From Sisyra terminalis (lineage: Eukaryota > Arthropoda > Insecta > Neuroptera > Sisyridae): a stretch of DNA of 64,000 nucleotides. The notes beneath the pieces are model-generated. The model was not told the origin of the DNA. It was given only the letters and a program-made list of their open reading frames with translations, and made no database searches. Shown here in pieces: positions 46,283 to 57,829 of this stretch (positions within the stretch are counted from its first letter, which is position 1; every line of letters starts with the position of its first letter). Location of the stretch: contig OY292275.1 of the NCBI GenBank assembly GCA_958496175.1, forward strand, positions 42,175,701-42,239,700, in the 5' to 3' direction. A program made the position numbers and the translations under genes.

Positions 46283-46404
46283 TTGTAATATTTATTCAAC
46301 TATGATTAACAGTTATTAAATTATTTAACGATAGTTTCTATGGCATAGAAATATTTTACAATTGATGGCGCTCAAGAAATGAACGATCAAACTCCTTAAA
46401 TTAC

Positions 46405-47110
46405 AACTAGGGTTGAAAAGCTAAAGCTCGAATCCAGAGATTCAGAAGATTTTAGAGGCACTGACGCTAAAATATTTGTTTTAGCGGAGCTTTAGTCGGA
46501 GTCATCAAAATTAATACAAGCTTTAGTTCTACTGATCTTATGATGAAAATAGTACATTGAATACCGAAAACATTATTTTTTAGATTCACTCGGTTAATGG
46601 CCATTATTAGTTAATTAAGTTATTTTCATAGGTTTTGTTTTTGGGCTTAAAAATATATTCAAAAAAAATTCGTAATGATTTTTATTTTATTTTTGTATGT
46701 TTCCTCGTTTTTCGGGACTTTACCAAGTACTCAATCATAGATCATTAAATGTCAATATTGTTAAAAATATAGTTAAAATTGTCGAGACATAAGAACATTT
46801 TTGTTACGACTCTTTTAAATATATTTTATTCATTATTATAAATGAATATCACAAAAATATCACCAATAAACTTAAAATGTTTTTAAGCCTCATAGCTTTC
46901 ATAGAATAACATTTTAATTGAAGTTTGATGGTGAGAACTTGTGTTCACAAAAATAAACTCATAAGTTCTAACATGAATAACGTAAGTAGATCTGGAGTTG
47001 GAGTCAATCGTTTGGAGTTGGAGTCAATCGTTAACTCCGAAACCAGAACTGGAGTTAGAGTTTAAAAAAATGGCTCCGAAGCTGGAGTCAAAACCAATTT
47101 TATTCAACTC
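46405..47110 (+). repeat. Family G dispersed repeat, long copy
   Basis: The left edge AGGGTTGAAAAGCTAAAGCT, then GCGGAGCTTTAGTCGGAGTC, and the right part GGAGTTGGAGTCAATCG (twice in tandem, 46994-47029), CCAGAACTGGAGTTAGAG and CCGAAGCTGGAGTC carry the family's GGAGYYGGAGTC vocabulary at both ends of a core of about 450 bp. No protein-coding content was seen. No target duplication was found. Confidence 0.55.
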
Positions 47111-47165
47111 TTCTGCCTATGATACAACTGAGATTTTTGAGGAGCAAATAGAAAAACATTAAATA

Positions 47166-48475
47166 ATGAACAGAATAAAAGACGTTGAAAGACTATATGG
47201 CTTTGAAATCGTTATTAGTAAAACCAAATTCACGGTAATGAGTAAAGGAATAGGTAGAAGGTACAATGATGATCAACAGACTATTTATAGAGAGGGTATC
47301 ACAGTTCGTCTACTTGTGAACGATAAATAATAATGTTTCTCCTATGACTCAATTTCTTTCTTGAATAAAATAAAATTAAATGAAATTATGTTAAAATTTC
47401 AGATCCTTGGTTATAACAGATTAATTCAAATTCTCAGAGGACTTGGATCGAAATAAGGAGTTAAGACTTGATTTTGGCCCGCGAGTAAAAACCAAGTTTT
47501 AACTGCTTATTTCATACAAGAAACCATTTAGAAACAGGAAATGAGGCTAAAATTAGAAGAAACAAAGGCTACCTTCAATTAAATGGCTAAACTATTCAAA
47601 AATCATAGCCACAACATAGACATCAAAATCAGAATCTCGAAATGCAACATTTTCTCGAAACTTTTTTTTATTAAGTTAAGATCTCCAAAATGTGGTTAAT
47701 TGGGTCACTTAGTTAAGACCAAGTTGCTGAGCAAAGCACAGCAGCCGGCGTACTAGGTGTTTTTCGACTATTTCAGTTCAAAAAATTGATATATTTAGTT
47801 CTTTCTGTCTCCATTCATTCAATGCACCGCATTCCCATAAAACGTGAGAAATGGTTTCATCCTCTTTCTGGTAGAACCTGCATTTTGGATCACTCACATG
47901 TAATCTAATTGTATGCAGGTGTTTCTTCAGTCTGCAGTGGCCAGTTATTAGATCCGTTACCATTCTGAATTATTTTCTTGCAACATCAAGTATTTCAGAA
48001 CTTTGGGATTAGGTTCAGGGATATGGTGTTCTCATCATCCTTTTACTGTGTTTTTGTCCAGCGATGATCATCCATATTGTACAATGATTCTCTGTGCTTT
48101 ATTATGAAATGTAATCATGAATATTTTTTTATTACTTTATTTAGAAATCAATTAAGCAATAATGAAAAGAATGAATATACATTTTGAAATAAACACCATC
48201 AAAAGGAAGAAGCTTGAATACCTTGGACATATGGTGTTATGAGAAACGAAAGCAAATACCGCCTTTTAAAATCTATTCTCCGGGAGATAGTCTGATGTAA
48301 GAAAGAACCAGGAAGAAGAATAATATCATGACATAAAAACTTTAGATTATGGTTCTTAACAACTACCATCAAACTTTTCAATGCAGCCGTGAATTTAAGT
48401 TATGATATCCAGGACAATCGCCAATATTCGGGACGAATCAACACCCGGAGGAAAAGAAACAGAAAAAAATTGATA
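47166..48475 (+). pseudogene. RTE-type non-LTR retrotransposon relic (RT thumb to C-terminus), interrupted
   Basis: Three plus-strand pieces lie in the right order. (1) 47166-47330, a 54-codon frame: MNRIKDVERLYGFEIVISKT then KFTVMSKG, the reverse-transcriptase segment N-R-I-x-D-x-x-x-x-Y-G-L-x-I-N-x-x-K-T-K-x-M-V. (2) about 47600-47655: NIDIKIRISKCNIFS, the I-R-I-R-x-L-K-C-Y-x-F-S block. (3) 48187-48475: EINTIKRKKLEYLGHM, MRNESKYRLLKSIL, GRRIIS and LFNAAVN with stops and frame changes, the Y-L-G-H-x-M-R, Y-R-L-L and G-R-R-x-x-S-W tail. This order is characteristic of RTE-like elements. The interval 47660-48110 is another element on the opposite strand. It is clearly inactive. Confidence 0.75.
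47660..48110 (-). pseudogene. Non-LTR retrotransposon 3' relic inserted into the RTE relic
   Basis: On the minus strand: KHSKRMMRTP, then (after stops) MVTDLITGHCRLKKHLHTIR, LHVSDPKCRFYQKEDETISH, VLWECGALNEWRQKELN, stop at 47778. This is the G-H-C, H-x-I, C-x-x-C/Y, E-T-x-x-H-V-L-W-E-C tail found after RNase H in arthropod non-LTR elements, and is related to the 34.4-kb copy. The lower-coordinate edge is a T-run (about 47662-47670) next to the split RTE frame, as expected for the poly(A) tail of a minus-strand insertion. Hence it is younger than the RTE copy but itself dead (stops in frame, Cys to Tyr change). Confidence 0.75.
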
Positions 48476-48479
48476 AAAT

Positions 48480-49830
48480 AGGTGACCAAGAATCTAAACT
48501 TTAGTATCAAATCCATCAATTTGTGTAACAAATACTAAACAAGAAGAATCGAAAAAAAACGGATGTGAAAAAATTGAAATATTTCAATTTGTGGAAAACA
48601 GGAAATTTAACCATTCTAAAAACGTTTTTTACATTAAAAATTAACTGTTGATTGAAAAAATCAATTTGAACCTAAACAGGCAATAATAATAATTAACGAT
48701 TTTTTTTATAAAACTGTTATACAATATTGAGCTTGAGTTTTATTGAACTAGAGGTTTATCAATTATTTCCACGTGAATAAGCAGCCCACCTTTCTTCATG
48801 GCTAAATTCCAAAATCGTATAGCCATTATTTTATTGTTTAACAAGACCGAAAATTTGCCAATTTTTTTGTCAGCTTCTGTTTTTTTTTCGTTAAGAGGAT
48901 TGAAATTTATGTGCATTTTAAGTTCTTAGTTTTTACAATTTTCATTTAGGCTCAGACGAGGCCTATTAAGACAAAGAATTTGAAGAAACCGAATGACCGA
49001 TTTGAAGACCGCACCTGACACCTAGTGCCCTTCGGGCACGTCCCTTGTCGAGCACCTGTTGTGCGACCTTATGTTCATTTTGGCCAGAGAGGAATCATCG
49101 TTCCCAAATTTGATTTAAAAGGAAACACAATACAAGAAAAAACCGAAAAGATATGGGTTAAACGAGCTAGAAAAAGATGGGGTGGAGGGTGCTTGACTTG
49201 GTTCCGTTTTGTATTCGATTCAAATTCTTAGATTTTGTTTCGTCTTTGGCAAGAAATGTTTGATATTTTGATTTCTTAAAAAAGTCTATCGAAAAAAATT
49301 GGAATATTTGGGCGTAAATTGAGTTTCGAAAAGAACATTTTTAATATTCAAAGTTAATAAAAAAATTCTATCAAATTTCTCCTCTTATAAATAAAATTTG
49401 TGTGAATGTGCTTATATTATTTTATTGGTTCCAGGACGTCTATTCTTTGTATGTTGGATTTTTTTATCGGTAAGTTTATTTTTGCTTATTGTTATTCCAA
49501 AAATGATGGGTTTTTAGTTTCGTCAGGAATATTTGCTTTGATCTAGCTAGAAATATAAAATGAATCCTTAAACTAAAACTTTACAATTTAGTTTGGTTTA
49601 TCCACAGTCATCCAAATACTGTCACCAATTTTTCCCCAATTTTGACTCTACCTGCCTCCACATTGTTATAAATAACAATAACGTAATAATAACAATAATG
49701 ACAATAACATCTTATAAGATATACTCGTTTAATCGAATTGAGAAGTAGCAGTTTGTTTTTATTTAATTACTATATTTTTGACTTATAAAATTTTGTAAAA
49801 CTGCCAATATATGAAATATAATGTAGAAAT
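48480..49830. other. Non-coding tract, mildly more complex at 48950-49230
   Basis: No gene was recognised. The 68-codon ORF at 49025-49231 is basic at its end but has no domain. An AAT/AAC-rich low-complexity block sits at 49668-49712. Confidence 0.45.
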
Positions 49831-49831
49831 A

Positions 49832-50290
49832 AATTTCATAAAAGTTCACTTTAAACATGAATTTTTGAATGAAAGTTCAAACAAAATGTATTTAGGACAA
49901 ATTGCCCAGATACGTATTCCGATTGCCAAGAAATCTTCATCAGTGCTCACCAAGTAGTATTGTGTGTTTCCGTAACTGTTATGGAATAACTTACAATAGT
50001 TATTTTTCGATCTTCTTACCGAAATAAATTTTGGAAACTCCCTCTTTCCTTTACATATTTGCAATTAAAATATATCGACTGACAATGATGAAGTCATGGT
50101 AGTTTAGATAAATTTATGTTACATATCACATATCAGTTATGAGAAATTCAATACTCCTTAATGAGCACTGAAGATAATTGCTTGGCAATCGAAATACGAA
50201 TCTGGGCAATACATAATGGATATATTTTGATTGTTCTTTGGTTCAAAAATTTATGTTTATAGTTTAATGTTTACTTTTGTAAATTAAATA
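49832..50290. mobile_element. Foldback element, family F copy 2
   Basis: The left arm (about 49832-49995) carries CATGAATTTTTGAATGAAAG, AAATTGCCCAGATACGTATT and GATTGCCAAGAAATCTTCAT. The right arm (about 50130-50290) is the reverse complement: ATGAGCACTGAAGATAATTG, GCAATCGAAATACGAATCTG, then AAATTTATGTTTATAGTTTA at the edge. The spacer is about 130 bases. Both arms match the left arm of the foldback at 42.66 kb. The apparent 72-codon minus ORF at 49846-50064 is part of the repeat. No target duplication could be fixed. Confidence 0.8.
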
Positions 50291-53200
50291 AGAAAATTGA
50301 GATGTCCTCATGTTTCATTAGCACCCTCTCCCCGTTATTTTGTTATCATTTGTAATATTCATCTAACCTCCCCCGCCGTCACAGATGAGGTAATATGGAA
50401 TGACTTCAAAACTTGAGTATAATTAAAAAAAAAACCTTTTATAAAAATTTTAAAAAAAATTAGAGCCAAACTGTTAAGACAAGCAAAAGAAATCATGTGG
50501 TGTTTATATTAGATTTTTTTCCTTACTGTTATTAAAAAAATATAACAGAACTCGACTGAATATCTCTATTTATTTATTTTTTTCCTTTTGAGTTCATTTA
50601 TTTTACATTTAGTAAGACAATTTAAAGTTTTCCTGTTCGCTTTGTCAATAGCTTGGGGCAAAATTCAGGAATACATTGAAATACAAGCGAAAATAAAGAT
50701 AGAAAATGGTCTGGTGGGGTTTGCGACGCAAGCATGGTAAGGGTGATTTGGGTAATATTGGTTGATGTAAATAAATCGTTTGATCGAAACTTTGAGATTT
50801 ATTTGGATTTTATTTGAAATTTACATTAAATTTAAAGTACAAAAGTGGAGAAAGAAAACTTACATAAATGTTCTGTATTTCTTTTGTGACAACAACGAAT
50901 CGAATACGAGGAGGGGAAAATTAAAGTTTGAAGCTTTTTTGAAACTTTTATTCATGAAATTTAATTTTGTTGGAAGCATTACTCTTCTATTAGTTATTGG
51001 ATTAGCTCGAGCTAAAATTAATTTAGTTGCGAAATTTGATTTTTCCATTTGCAACTTTATACATTTTCATTTTAATTCCCCACTCATTGTATAGTAGAGG
51101 CGTTTTTGTTTCAACCCTTATAGATATGGTTGGTGTATGCATGTCATCTATCACTAAACCCTTTATGTGTCGCCACTTTATAGTCCTACCTTAACAACTT
51201 TAAAAGTTAATTAAAGCCTTTAGGTTTTAATTCAGGAATAAAAAGGGTAGGCGGTTTCGAAAGGTAAAAAGCCTTTGATTTTCATCAAAATATTGATAAA
51301 TGAATTTCCTAATGAAATTTTGCATTGTCTAATGGAACACAAAAAGGCAATAATTTGCTTTTGTCACCCTCTTTTCAGTCTCTTTTTGTTACCACTTTTT
51401 TAAATTGATTTGCCTTGGTGGTGTACGAGGTAAAATGATTTTGGAGACAAAGTAGGGTGCATTATTGAAATTGGTGAAGAATGGAAGTGGAAAGGTATTA
51501 GCGTTTGTTCATAGAAATTAGTACAGTTACGAAAACAATATTGACAAGAATAAAAGGTACTGAATTAGAAAATGCTAGAAATACGTAATGTTTTCGAAAG
51601 AGAGTTATGGAAATAACGTTGAAAAATGTTAAAAAAAAATGAACATATTTCAATAAAATAAAAGACAAATTTCTCTTGTAAAATAAGACAATAAAATTTC
51701 GTCTTTTATGTAGGTACAATACAATATTATTGCATTATGCTGCAGCAATGTCTTTTCTTCGTCTTGTTCCTCTTGTCAATTGATGCACCTCATATCGTGC
51801 AAGCATTGCATCACGTTTGCAGCGCATAATGCAACCCCGAAACGAGTCATGGGGCGAAACGGGGAGATCTTAAGGAATTTGATATATTGCAATAACTCAA
51901 CATTCAATATTAAATTCTGTGAGGTCGGAATATCGAGCTAGGAAAATACCATCCTAGTAACTAAAACTAACTTACCCCCAGGTAAATGCAAGAACTATAA
52001 CCGCAACTCACCCCAATTTCGGGAAATTAAAAGAGGTTGTAAACATTTATGAAAATTTATGAATTTTTCACAGTATTCCTTCAAATACAACCTATTTTAT
52101 TTGTAGTTCTAGCAAAAAATTAAAGAATATCCAGAAAATATTTACAAACTTGATTCATAAAAATGATATTTTTGAGATTTCTGGAAATTTTATTTGTTCT
52201 TTATTGTAGAATAAGAAGAAATTGTCTTAGTTTGTTTGTTTTATATTTCTACGTAAATATTGTAAATATATGTTGGTACATGAATGTATGGAGTTGGTAG
52301 TTGGTGTGTTGTAAAGTTGGTATTTCTCTTGTAAATGACTTTGTACAGTATGTACATATTAAGTATGTTTGATTCATGTAAATCTATGTGGTTTGTTTGT
52401 TTGGCTTGTTGATGAATGTAATGTAATGTTTGCTGATAAAAGCAAACAACGTTTTGGGGACCCAAACTAAGCCTCAACATCGCCATCTCCCCATCATCCC
52501 TTTCGTCCTTTTCGCCTGCACAGGAAAATAAGAAACACTTTGCAGACTTCATTTAAACTTGTCAGTCTTATTTTTATGCTAAACAATTGAATTTATAGTA
52601 CATAAAATAATTGAGTGGTATTTAATTAATAAAGAATAGAGCATGGTTATAAAATTATTTAATTTTGAAAAATTGAACTTTCATATTAAAAAGAAAAATA
52701 AATAATGAAAAACTCTTATTTTGTAGAGTTGACTCTCTTCTTTTAAAAAGTAGGTAAGGATTTATGAACCATTTCTTGACTTTTTTAAGTTGAAGTTGTT
52801 AAAATTAAATTTATAAATTTTATTTAATAATTCAATTTAAATTTTATCGAAAAAGGGCAAATTAATACTAAATTTTTGTTCTCAAATATTTCAATATCTT
52901 AGGAAATTCACTTATAGTTAAGTAATAATATTTAGTTTAAAAATAAATTAAATTAAATATTATTTTAGGAAGTATCTGCAGTTTTGTTTAACTGGCACAA
53001 TATTGAGAGCCAATATTTTCTTGTCTAAATAGTGAATATTATTTACTAGATAAAATTTAATCCGAAGGCAAGAGAAGAAAGACCTATTTTTATCTAAGAA
53101 TAGAGATATGTGTAGGATTTATCTAACAGATAATTATTATCTCTTAAGATCTGGTACTTTCACCTCATGGATATTTCATACTATTCCATTAATGTAAGTT

Positions 53201-54107
53201 TTACTAAAGACTAAAAACGTAAATTCATTGAAAAATCAGACGTTTCATCTATAGAATAGCCGTGGAAGTGGAATTTATGAGTAAACTTCCCAAATTTTTG
53301 GGTAGGAGCCAATTATTATTTGATAGATTAGGTCCCAAACACGATGCTATTCCCCTCTCCCAAAATTGACTTTTCCAAAAAAAAAGTTTTCTTCATTCTA
53401 ACTTTTGAACCGTGCTTGATACAAATAAAATATTTAGTATCCAAATGAAAGCTGAGGAAATTTCTTTTTGGTGAGTACATATGCTTGAACGACTGTACTA
53501 TTATGTGATCCTGAAAAATAGGTGTTCGCTTAGAACTCAATTTTTATCGATTGCCCTAGAAATATTTTGTTCTTTATTGAACTCTTTTTTCACAATTGTA
53601 TTTTTTTTCGCAAGAGAATATCTGTTCCTCAGTAATCTCTCTATAACTAGCCAATGAAAGTCAGCCTCTATAATTTAATGCAGTCTAGAAATTTCGGGAT
53701 ATTCTATGACAGATGCCTTACCTTGGCAAATCACATTAGGATATGATATAATGATATAATCGCATAAGGAAGCATAGCCTATTGATATAGTTTGGAGGAA
53801 CCTGTGATGATGGCTAAGCAGGAATTCGCCTAAACTTCGACAAAAAATAGCGATCTACAAAGTCATATTAAAATCCTTTACGGTGTAAAATTTTGAAAAG
53901 TCACTGGCAGTCCTAACATTGAAAAAAAATCAGTAAAACCAGTCAAAAAATATTAAAGCTCAGGACACTCAGGATATCCGAATAGATGCCACCAATTATA
54001 ACATAACTGCATAATAACCTCAGTATGACATCGCTTGGAAATGAGATAATCAGCCATAAGTGTTTGGGTATACATATAAACTATCATGTCTTACTAACTG
54101 CATAGAC
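50291..54107. other. Mostly AT-rich non-coding tract with small complex blocks
   Basis: Slightly GC-richer blocks occur at 51720-51880 (CACGTTTGCAGCGCATAATG and GAAACGAGTCATGGGGCGAA) and 52440-52530 (ACGTTTTGGGGACCCAAAC and pyrimidine-rich sequence). ORFs of 103-104 codons at 50780-51094 (+) and 52241-52552 (-) show no domain. Each occupies low-complexity or composition-shifted DNA, so neither is called a gene. Confidence 0.45.
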
Positions 54108-54266
54108 CAGGGATGAGCAACCTACGGCCCCGTCAAAGTTTTTGCACGTGTAATTGATTATTTTATCACAGAAAATATGATTTAAATTTTAAATCATGCT
54201 TTAAAATTTCAATATAATTAAATTTTAAATAGTAAATTTTATTTCACCGCCGGGTGCTCATCCCTA
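54108..54266. mobile_element. 159-bp hAT-like MITE (old)
   Basis: The left terminus CAGGGATGAGCAACCTACGG then CCCCG and the right terminus, reverse-complemented TAGGGATGAGCACCCGGCGG, match at 10 of the first 11 bases. The flanks GCATAGAC (54100-54107) and TCCTAGAC (54267-54274) agree at 6 of 8. The subterminal CCTACGGCCC is common in hAT-type MITEs of animals. The weak flank match makes the boundaries less certain than for family H. Confidence 0.6.
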
Positions 54267-54274
54267 TCCTAGAC

Positions 54275-55090
54275 AATTCAAACGAGTATAGATGACTAAA
54301 TCACGCTTCATTCCTGAATTCTTAATACGCTACAGGAGCAATTATAGGTATCTTATTTTATCTTCCTAATGGATAGGCAAGCCTTATCTTTAAGATAGCA
54401 ATTTAATAGATAAATTTCATTTGTTAAATAATCCCTACACATTTATTCTATGCATATCATGTCTCTTATGTGAAAATATGAATGCTTTATTTATCCTTTG
54501 GATAAAATTTTATCCAAAAAAATATCATCCTAAATAGGAATCTTAAGAATATTGTGAATCTACCCTTTAGTGAAAATGTTAGCCCTTAGTCGATAATTCG
54601 AGAAAATTTCTGTTAATAAAACTAAAAAACTTCTTAAATTTTCAAATGTTAGATTTCAAAAATCCCAATACGTTTTCTTTCAAATTATTTTTTTCCAATG
54701 ATACAACTCCAAAGCTCTAAATGTTATTTATTCCAATAGTTTTCTGCTCTAAGTTCTCGTTATGGCTCGTTAAATCATAGAAATTTTTTATACATATTCA
54801 ATGACTTAGAAAATTTGAACATTTTTGTTTGGGGGTTTCAAACATTTTCCGAAAGAAAATTTTAAAACGTATTATTAAGAGATGATTATAATATGAAATT
54901 ATCCCTACCAAAATTACTGAAACTATGAATCGCGACTCTAATTGCCGTCAGGGAACATAAAACAGTTGTCCCCATTTTTTTTAAAGTTTGTAATATATTT
55001 AAAGCTTTTAAAATTTCTAAAGTATTAAAATTAATGTTAAAAAAGTTCTATAATAAACTTCAAAAAAAGTCAATGTAATACAAAATAAAT
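54275..55090. other. AT-rich tract, nothing recognised
   Basis: No ORF, known repeat or RNA gene was seen. Confidence 0.5.
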
Positions 55091-55096
55091 TAAAAT

Positions 55097-55267
55097 CAGT
55101 CCAACTTGTGGTCCGACTTTCGAAGTTGGATTTAAAGTCGGATCGTGAATGGTTTTGTTGGAAGTTGGATGTCTAGTCGGACTAGTCGGATTATTTAGGC
55201 GATCCAAGTAGAAGATCCAACTAGTAGTCCGACTAGCAGTACTGAAAGTTGGAGCGTGAATGGCTTG
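55097..55267. repeat. Two degenerate direct copies of a ~115-bp-period unit
   Basis: Unit 1 (GTCCAACTTGTGGTCCGACT, then TCGGATCGTGAATGGTTTTG) near 55097-55157 recurs as ATCCAACTAGTAGTCCGACT, then GTTGGAGCGTGAATGGCTTG near 55212-55267. Within units there is short inverted repetition of AGTCGGAC/GTCCGACT. This could be a satellite fragment or the worn ends of an element. Confidence 0.6.
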
Positions 55268-55579
55268 CTTAAAACTTTTACAAAATAACATATATTCCTG
55301 TAATATTTATGGAGTCCCACAAAAGTTTCCGAATATTACGGAATCGCCATGCCAAAAAGTCAAAGTAACTAATCCCTATCAATTTTTCAAGAAAGTTTCA
55401 TAAATTACACTAATAAAATTTTAAAGGATAGGATTTTTGATTTTTTTTAAATAAAATAAAAATAAATTTTATTTTAGTTTCTTGTTTTATTTAGTTACTA
55501 GATCTGAAATAGTTGCCCTTCTTTAAAAAGCTCTGTTTTGGTTTCCCTTCTGTAATCAAAGGGTTAAACACCTACGACT

Positions 55580-56060
55580 TTCTCACTTTTTTCCAAGTCG
55601 AATCAAGACGAAAGGGGTGTGAGATTGTTGGGGTTGGCTGTCATTTGGCATAATTGAAAAATATGAAAGAAGACGAAGTGAGTTTATTCGTAATTAAGAT
55701 TTGAGTGGAAACGACACAAATTGTTCGCAACCTTAATGGCTGCGCGCATTATAGAAGTATAGCATACGAATCGTAAGTGATTTATTTTCAAAAGTTGTGA
55801 AGTTTTTAATGGAATTTTTAAATTTATTATTTCTTGTAATTAGTCTTATAATTTAATTTAGTTCACGATTTATATGCCATCATCCTCCTCTGCCTTTCCA
55901 CCTTTGATACCACCCCATTAATGGCTCCCGAAACGGGGCTTTCTTAATTTTTCCCCAACTCATTATTTAATTTTATGTTTTTCTATCCCTTTCACGAATG
56001 TCATTTGCCCATATCTCGTCGTCTTTTTCAACTGCTAGTTGCGTATTCGATTGGTTAATT
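55580..56060. promoter_or_regulatory. Moderately GC-enriched non-repetitive island
   Basis: It includes GACGAAAGGGGTGTGAGATT, GGCTGCGCGCATTATAG and CATCCTCCTCTGCCTTTCC. No credible ORF. It is of the same kind as the other islands; function inferred only from composition. Confidence 0.25.
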
Positions 56061-56682
56061 GTCAGTGTCGTGCTAATGACTTTTGTTCTCTAATAAACTC
56101 TTTAATTACTTTTCTATTGTCGTTTTCAACAAGTCGAAAATTAAATATTTTAAAATATATTATTTTATTCGTTCGCGAAACTTTCGAGTTGTTCGTAATT
56201 CGCGTTTATTGTGTCTTCAACGGGTGGAGGGAGAAATGAAAAATAATATTAATGAAATTTCGAGCTTTAAAGCTCACAAATGAGCGTAGATTGGAAGGGT
56301 GGCAAATGGTGAAACAAAAGGGAAAAATTGCGTTTACTTTTGGCAGTTTTCAGACGCAGCTGCGAATTTCAATTTAAATATATTCAATTAGTTAATTTAT
56401 TTTTATTATTTTAAGATGGTTGTGATTTTGTGAAATAATATTTAAGAAAATTAATTCGTTTTTAATGTAAAACGGATGGAAAACGTGGAGGGAATGATTT
56501 TCATTTGGTTCAAACTAGTACAATTCTGAAGCAAAGAATTTCAATTTTAATTTTGTATTTTTTTAAAAGGGAAATTGTTAATACTTTTTTTGCGGCAAAC
56601 GAGTAAGCTCGTCTTATCCCTTTTTAAAACTAAATCATGGGAGTTTTCTTCGTTTATTTCCGCAAATTAAAAAGAGAAAACA

Positions 56683-57245
56683 CTGAAAATTTAATTGAAA
56701 ATTATCTAATAAATTGAAAGTTATAAATATTTTATGAAAAGTCCACTTTTGGTGCGAAAATATCCGGAAAATTTATAGTGTTTTGTATTGAAACAACAAA
56801 ATTGCACTTATCTGTACTCTTTTATTTGGAAGTGTATACATGTATCAATACCTATATATTATTGTATATTGAAATATATTTTGATAATACTCAACCCCTA
56901 AACAATTTGTTAAAAAAATAATAAAATCTATTAGTTTATATGTTTAATTGTATAATGTATTCTTTATATTATGCATCCATGTAGTAGCACAGAAAGTTTC
57001 ATTGAAAATTATCAAATAGATCAAAAGGTATAAATAATTTATGAAAAGTCCAATTTTGGTACGAAAATGTCAGGAAAATACCCAACTTTATAGTGTCGTG
57101 TATTCAGACAATTTTGTGCTTTTATTAAACGATTTTTTCACATTTAAAGGATTAAAGCTTATCTGAACTCTTTTAGTTGGAAGTGTATATAAATCAATAT
57201 AAATTATGGTATATTGAAATATATTTTGATAATACTCTACCCCAA
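56683..57245 (+). repeat. Pair of diverged direct repeats (~210-250 bp each)
   Basis: Copy 1 (about 56683-56897) and copy 2 (about 56990-57245) share in order ATTGAAAATTATC, TTTATGAAAAGTCCA, TTTTGGT-CGAAAAT, TTATAGTG, CTTATCTG, TTGGAAGTGTATA, TGGTATATTGAAATATATTT and GATAATACTC. Copy 2 carries about 40 extra bases. The offset is about 307 bp. It could be an old tandem duplication or two LTR-like termini with little between them; no primer-binding or polypurine signal was seen. Confidence 0.7.
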
Positions 57246-57829
57246 AATTGCAGATCACTAGACGGGTGGGCTTACAATGTTTTCAAATGAAAGATGGTTT
57301 TGTCCTAAAACTTTAGTGTACCGAATTCCCATTTTTTATTAATTTTGATCAAACTATGCTCTCCTTATTCAAAGATCCACGATCTCTTCCTATCTTAAAT
57401 TACCCTTTTTTTCAAAGTCAAAGAAAAATAAGGTCTAAAAGCATTAAGTTTATATAAAACTATTCGTAATAGTCAATACAAACTCTAAGTAATTTTCTTT
57501 ATATACAGAAGAAAAATAAAGTTCTCCACATGGAAATTATTGTTAAAAATTTATACCAAAGTCTCATTTTATTTTGTAGGCTCGATAATAACGTTCAAGC
57601 CATTTGATTCTATCATAAAATTTATCAATAAAATGCATTTGAGGAAAATAAACGAAATGAGTTGGGCGGCTCGTACGATTGTTGAGTTAAAGGGATGTTT
57701 TATATCAGGGGTGGCAAATTCTTCCATATTTAATTTAATTAAAATTTGCATTTTGTATTTTGCATTTGCATTCCAATTCCATTCCCTTTCAGTTTCCATT
57801 TTATGAAATCGTAATTTTTACCCTTTACC

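Noticed and set aside
50780..51094. 104-codon plus ORF and antisense 64-codon ORF
   Set aside because: Low-complexity AT-rich sequence with no domain, and both strands are open.
52241..52552. 103-codon minus ORF
   Set aside because: The second half encodes Tyr/Ile-rich residues from TA/TG-rich repeats. No domain or context supports it.
57703..57725. CAGGGGTGGCAAA, a hAT-like terminus
   Set aside because: No inverted partner and no octamer duplication were found within a plausible distance.
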